From the NCBI GenBank assembly GCA_016707075.1, contig JADJII010000004.1, forward strand, positions 248,001-312,000: a stretch of 64,000 nt of DNA. The letters are read 5' to 3'. Each line of letters begins with the position of its first letter. Within the stretch, counting starts at the first letter, position 1. The notes beneath the pieces are model-generated. The model searched no databases. It had not been told where the DNA came from and was given only the letters and a program-made list of their open reading frames with translations. This document shows, piece after piece, positions 60,790 to 64,000 of this stretch. The position numbers were made by a program, and so were the translations under genes. Origin of the DNA: Egaibacter danicus. GTDB taxonomy: Bacteria > Pseudomonadota > Gammaproteobacteria > Burkholderiales > Burkholderiaceae_C.

Positions 60790-61023
60790 ATGTGGCAGCA
60801 ATGGATTGTGGGTGGCATCGTCGTGCTGGCTGGTGCCTACGCGCTCTGGTATTGGCTGCCCGCCAGCCTGCGCGTCCGCCTGGGGCGCTTGCAGAAAAAC
60901 CTCGGTGAAGTGCCGGGCTGCGGCGCCTGCAGCAGTTGTGGCAGTTGTAGTTCACCGGGGAAAGCGGATGCTCCAATTGTCGACTCCACTCGCCAGCCCC
61001 TGTGGATCAAGACACAGCGGTAG
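60790..61023 (+). CDS. Small Cys-rich membrane protein downstream of feoB
   Basis: A 77-residue protein: one transmembrane helix (about 6-23), a basic stretch and a Cys cluster CGACSSCGSCSS near residues 45-56. It starts two bases after the feoB stop and has a strong GGGGGAGG site. In betaproteobacteria such a protein often follows feoB and takes the place of FeoC, but it is unrelated to the FeoC winged helix. It may bind iron or a cluster at the membrane. Confidence 0.78.
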   Translation: MWQQWIVGGIVVLAGAYALWYWLPASLRVRLGRLQKNLGEVPGCGACSSCGSCSSPGKADAPIVDSTRQPLWIKTQR

Positions 61024-61029
61024 GCAGTA

Positions 61030-61962
61030 TCAAAGCCGTCCCAGCAGGAGAAACTCCATGAGCGCCTTTTGCGCATGCATGCGATTTTCAGCCTCGTCCC
61101 AGACCACTGACTGCGGGCCGTCAATGACGTCGGCATCCACTTCCTCGCCGCGATGTGCCGGCAGGCAGTGCATGAACAGGGCATCCGGTTTGGCAGCACG
61201 CATCATCTCAGCATCCACTCGCCAATCGGCAAAGGCCTTTTTGCGGGCTTCGTTCTCGGCTTCATAACCCATGCTGGTCCACACGTCGGTGGTCACCAGG
61301 TCAGCCCCTGCACAGGCTTGCATGGGGTCCTTGAAGACCTTGTAGCTGTCTGTAGATCGAATGCCGGCAATCGACTGGTCTACCTCATAGCCGCTGGGTG
61401 TGCTGAGATGAACGGTGAAATCCAGTAGCTCTGCCGCCTGCAGCCAGGTGTTGGCCATGTTGTTGCCGTCACCCACCCAGGCCACAGTCTTGCCTTTGAT
61501 CGATCCGCGGTGCTCGATGAACGTGAAGATGTCCGCCAGGATCTGGCAGGGATGGAACTCGTTGGTCAGCCCGTTGATGACTGGAACGCGCGAGTGCTCG
61601 GCAAACCGTTCGATCTTGTCCTGTCCGAATGTGCGGATCATCACCAGATCCACCATGCGGCTGATCACTTTGGCGCTGTCTTCAATCGGCTCGGCGCGGC
61701 CCAGCTGGCTGTCACCCGTGGTGAGGTGAACGACCGATCCACCCATCTGGTACATGCCTGCTTCAAAACTCACGCGCGTGCGGGTTGATGCTTTCTCGAA
61801 GATCATCGCCAGCGTGCGGTCAGCCAGCGGATGGTGCTTTTCGTAGGTCTTGAATTTCTTCTTGATCAGCGCCGCGCGCGCGAACAGGTAGGCGTAGTCA
61901 TCCGCATTGAGGTCAGAAAACTGCAGGTAGTGCTTCAGTGCTGGCTTGGGGCTGGCGTTCAT
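61030..61962 (-). CDS. argF: Ornithine carbamoyltransferase
   Basis: A 310-residue enzyme joining carbamoyl phosphate to ornithine to give citrulline in arginine synthesis. The carbamoyl phosphate motif STRTRVSFE, HPCQILAD and the ornithine motif HCLPAHRGEE are intact. I start at the ATG at 61962, which overlaps the argD stop by 4 bases; an earlier codon would extend into argD. Confidence 0.97.
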   Translation of the reverse strand: MNASPKPALKHYLQFSDLNADDYAYLFARAALIKKKFKTYEKHHPLADRTLAMIFEKASTRTRVSFEAGMYQMGGSVVHLTTGDSQLGRAEPIEDSAKVISRMVDLVMIRTFGQDKIERFAEHSRVPVINGLTNEFHPCQILADIFTFIEHRGSIKGKTVAWVGDGNNMANTWLQAAELLDFTVHLSTPSGYEVDQSIAGIRSTDSYKVFKDPMQACAGADLVTTDVWTSMGYEAENEARKKAFADWRVDAEMMRAAKPDALFMHCLPAHRGEEVDADVIDGPQSVVWDEAENRMHAQKALMEFLLLGRL

Positions 61963-63169
61963 GGCGTTTCCGTCAAAAACTGTTTGATCAACGGGCACAG
62001 GATACCCACAATTTCATCCGCTTCCGCGATGGTCAGGATCAGGGGCGGCACCATGCGAACGACCGTGTCGGCTGTCACGCTGATCAGCAGGCCGCCCTCT
62101 GCGCAACGCTTGACCAGGTCGCCGCAGGGTTTGGTGAGTTCCAGTCCGATCATCAGACCCTGCCCACGGATTTCCTTGAAGCCCTGGACACCTTTCATTT
62201 CGCGCGCCAGCGCATCGGCCAGGTGACGCCCCACTTTCGCTGCATTGGCGAGCAGGCCCTCCTCTTCCATGATGCGCAGTGTCTCGACGCCGGCACGCAT
62301 CGCCAGCGGATTGCCGCCAAATGTGGTGCCATGGTTGCCGGGAGCAAAAATATGGGCTGCCCTGGGGCCGGCCACGACCGCGCCAATCGGCACGCCAGAA
62401 CCCAGCCCTTTGGCCAACGGCATCACATCCGGTTTGATGTCCGCCCATTGGTGGGCAAACCACTTGCCGGTTCGGCCCATGCCACATTGAACCTCGTCAA
62501 TCATCAGTAGCCAGTCCTGCTCATCGCACAGGGTACGTACCTGTTTGAGGTAGTCCATGTGCATGGGGTTCACCCCCCCCTCGCCCTGAATGGCCTCGAA
62601 AAATACGGCGACCACATTCGGGTTGTCTTCGGTCGCTTTTTTGAGCGAAGTCATGTCGTTCAGCGGCACACGAATGAAGCCCTCCACCAGTGGGCCAAAC
62701 CCGGCCTGCACCTTGGGGTTGCCCGTCGCACTGAGCGTGGCAATGCTGCGGCCATGGAACGCTTTTTCATACACCACGATTTCGGGTCGTTCGATGCCTT
62801 TGTCGTGTCCGAACTTTCGCGCCAGCTTCAGCGCGGCCTCATTCGCCTCAAGGCCGGTAGAGCAGAAGAAAACATTGGTCAGACCCGACAATTCCACCAA
62901 TTTCGCAGCCAGTTTTCCTGGTTGGGGACATGGTAGTAATTGGAGCTGTGAATGATCCTGGCAATCTGATCCTGAAGCGCAGGCACCAACTTGGGGTGGT
63001 TATGCCCCAGTGTGTTGACGGCAATCCCACCCAGCGCATCCAGATAGGCCTTGCCGTTCACATCCCACACGCGGCAGCCCTGACCGTACGACAGCGCAAT
63101 GGGCAGGCGCGCGTAGGTGTTCATCACGTGAGGAGATGAGGCTTCAATAAACGATGCGGCTGCGGTCAT
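61959..63169 (-). pseudogene. argD: Acetylornithine aminotransferase gene with a one-base deletion
   Basis: Two frames together encode a full 403-residue ArgD. The first (from 63169 with a GGAG site) runs to YYHVPNQEN; the second picks up LAAKLVELSGLTNVFFCSTGLEANEAALK and continues to the end with the PLP lysine in LAKGLGSGVPIG. The break is at a run of four A on the coding strand (T at 62913-62916) where five would restore the frame: one base is missing. Translation would stop about 8 codons later. ArgD transfers an amino group to N-acetylglutamate semialdehyde, so loss would cause arginine dependence unless bypassed. Sequencing error is plausible. Confidence 0.85.
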
Positions 63170-63445
63170 GGTTTCACACTCCAGGGTTGGCAAAAAGCAA
63201 TTCGGCCCTGTGCATGGTTGGTGCAGTTTGGGCCGTTGACAAAGGATTTTAGGGCCTCGGCGCGCGTCGCCTATTGACAATTTCGCATCACACCCATGCG
63301 CGTAGCAGCAGGTGTGACGCACCAAACTCAAGCGCAGCGATTCCCGGTCGATATAACAGCTATGTGGCGCAACCATTCATCGGAACTGGAATTTACCGGC
63401 GGCCGGTCGTTAAACGACAGGTCCTGGTCAGATGCTGCGTTTAAC

Positions 63446-63760
63446 ATGGAGCCAATGGCTTCGAATCTGGACAAAGAAACATATATTCTGGGCTTGACCC
63501 GTAGCGGCAAGGCTTTCCGGCCTAGCGATTGGGCCGAGCGGCTGGCAGGCGTGATGAGCCAATTTCGCCCGGGCGGTCCCCAGCCGGGCAGCCATCTTGG
63601 CTATTCGCCCTGGTGCATTCCCACCACAACAATCAGCGGCGTGAAATGCGTGATCATTCACCGGGATTTGCGAGACTACGACGTGATGGCGTGGGACTTT
63701 TGCATGAATTTCGCCAAGGACAACGATTTGCAGGTATCACACTCGCAGACGGGTGACTGA
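63446..63760 (+). CDS. DUF3579 family protein
   Basis: A 104-residue protein matching DUF3579 as I recall it: YILGLTRSGKAFRPSDWAERLAGVMSQF, then SYSP-like LGYSPWCIPTTTISGVKCVIIHRDL and FAKDNDLQV at the end. The family is common in betaproteobacteria, often beside argD/argF or rpsT, and its role is unknown. Start could also be the ATG at 63455. The 276 bases between argD and this gene hold the divergent promoters and nothing else I can identify. Confidence 0.82.
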   Translation: MEPMASNLDKETYILGLTRSGKAFRPSDWAERLAGVMSQFRPGGPQPGSHLGYSPWCIPTTTISGVKCVIIHRDLRDYDVMAWDFCMNFAKDNDLQVSHSQTGD

Positions 63761-63779
63761 GCCTGCCAGTTGGGCAACA

Positions 63780-63808
63780 AAAAAGCCGTTCAATTGAACG
63801 GCTTTTTT
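63780..63808. terminator. Bidirectional terminator between DUF3579 gene and rpsT
   Basis: A long stem, AAAAGCCGTTCAA / TTGAACGGCTTTT, with A and T runs on either side serves the two converging genes. Confidence 0.88.
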
Positions 63809-63891
63809 GCTTTGCTGACAGCGCACCCGTTACAAACGGCAGGCTCTTGAATTCAGTCGAACTCAGGGGCCCGTGCGAATTGCCTGAGTGA

Positions 63892-64000
63892 TCAGGCTGC
63901 CTTTTGAGGGGCTGCAGGGGCGAGGGCCAGAGCCTTCACCCGCGTGCTCAGGCGGCTCTTGTCACGAGCAGCCTTGTTCTTGTGGAAAATGCCTTTGTCA
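63892..64000 (-). CDS. rpsT: 30S ribosomal protein S20, C-terminal part (cut by window edge)
   Basis: The last 36 codons are visible on the minus strand: KGIFHKNKAARDKSRLSTR and VKALALAPAAPQKAA. The HKNKAARxKSRL block is the signature of S20 C-termini. The 5' part lies beyond the window. The sequence tail AAPQKAA is normal for betaproteobacterial S20. The 83 bases between this stop and the terminator hold no other feature. Confidence 0.92.
   Translation of the reverse strand, partial: DKGIFHKNKAARDKSRLSTRVKALALAPAAPQKAA

Noticed and set aside
1..64000. CRISPR array, tRNA/rRNA genes, insertion sequences or toxin-antitoxin pairs
   Set aside because: No regularly spaced repeats, tRNA-like cloverleaf with flanking signals, transposase or typical toxin-antitoxin pair was recognised by reading; a dedicated scan would be needed to exclude a tRNA completely.

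Overview
This 64 kb window is a stretch of bacterial chromosome from a betaproteobacterium. The genes resemble Burkholderiales versions throughout (an orphan Bug-type TctC binding protein, DUF3297, DUF3579, the feoAB plus Cys-rich protein set, the kynB-kynU-kynA order, hut genes with hutF and hutG). Copies of a roughly 60-bp dispersed repeat containing GCTAT...ATAGCTG followed by TTGCGCA recall intergenic elements I associate with Comamonadaceae (Rhodoferax/Polaromonas-like). The family assignment is an inference. I saw no rRNA, tRNA, CRISPR array, prophage or insertion sequence, and no gene-free stretch longer than 300 bases.

Layout. 1-6.3 kb: secreted chalcone-isomerase-like protein (cut by the window edge), orphan TctC-type binding protein, xerD, an EAL-HDOD protein, a DUF455 ferritin-like protein, a gamma-carbonic anhydrase and Hsp33. 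6.3-18.5 kb is mostly housekeeping: pyrG-kdsA-eno-ftsB-ATPase (minus), coaBC-dut (plus), a SlyD-like isomerase, a RoxA-like ribosomal oxygenase, an alanine-rich lipoprotein, and dapA-bamC-MBL hydrolase (minus). 18.6-26.4 kb is accessory: a ferric-type ABC importer with a PP2C-like phosphatase as last gene, preceded by a nucleotidyltransferase, a methyltransferase, a 47-residue membrane protein and an MFS carrier. 26.5-31.9 kb: parE, a lytic transglycosylase and parC. 31.9-40.2 kb: an NsrR-like regulator divergent from an iron-sulfur repair protein and a PAS protein (nitric oxide response), aconitase, a degenerate HD-GYP protein, a flavin monooxygenase, DUF3297 and YebC.

40.4-44.8 kb is a periplasmic copper-handling operon: a four-cysteine secreted peptide, a 124-residue exported protein, a TolC-family protein, a multicopper oxidase, a cupredoxin and a CusF-like chaperone. 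The TolC-family protein appears to have lost both membrane beta-hairpins and kept only its helical parts; I consider this the most unusual object here. 44.8-55.5 kb is a complete histidine-utilisation locus: hutC-hutD-hutI-hutG-hutF on minus, and hutU-hutH plus an ABC importer on plus, with a perfect palindrome between them. 55.7-58.5 kb holds kynB-kynU-kynA for tryptophan breakdown to anthranilate, divergent from a Fur-box-controlled feoAB-plus-small-protein operon. The window ends with argD-argF (minus), a DUF3579 gene and the 3' end of rpsT.

Two conserved enzymes, hutI and argD, each carry a one-base deletion: either real mutations or assembly errors. One copy of the dispersed repeat is translated in frame inside aconitase, and another forms the C-terminus of CoaBC.
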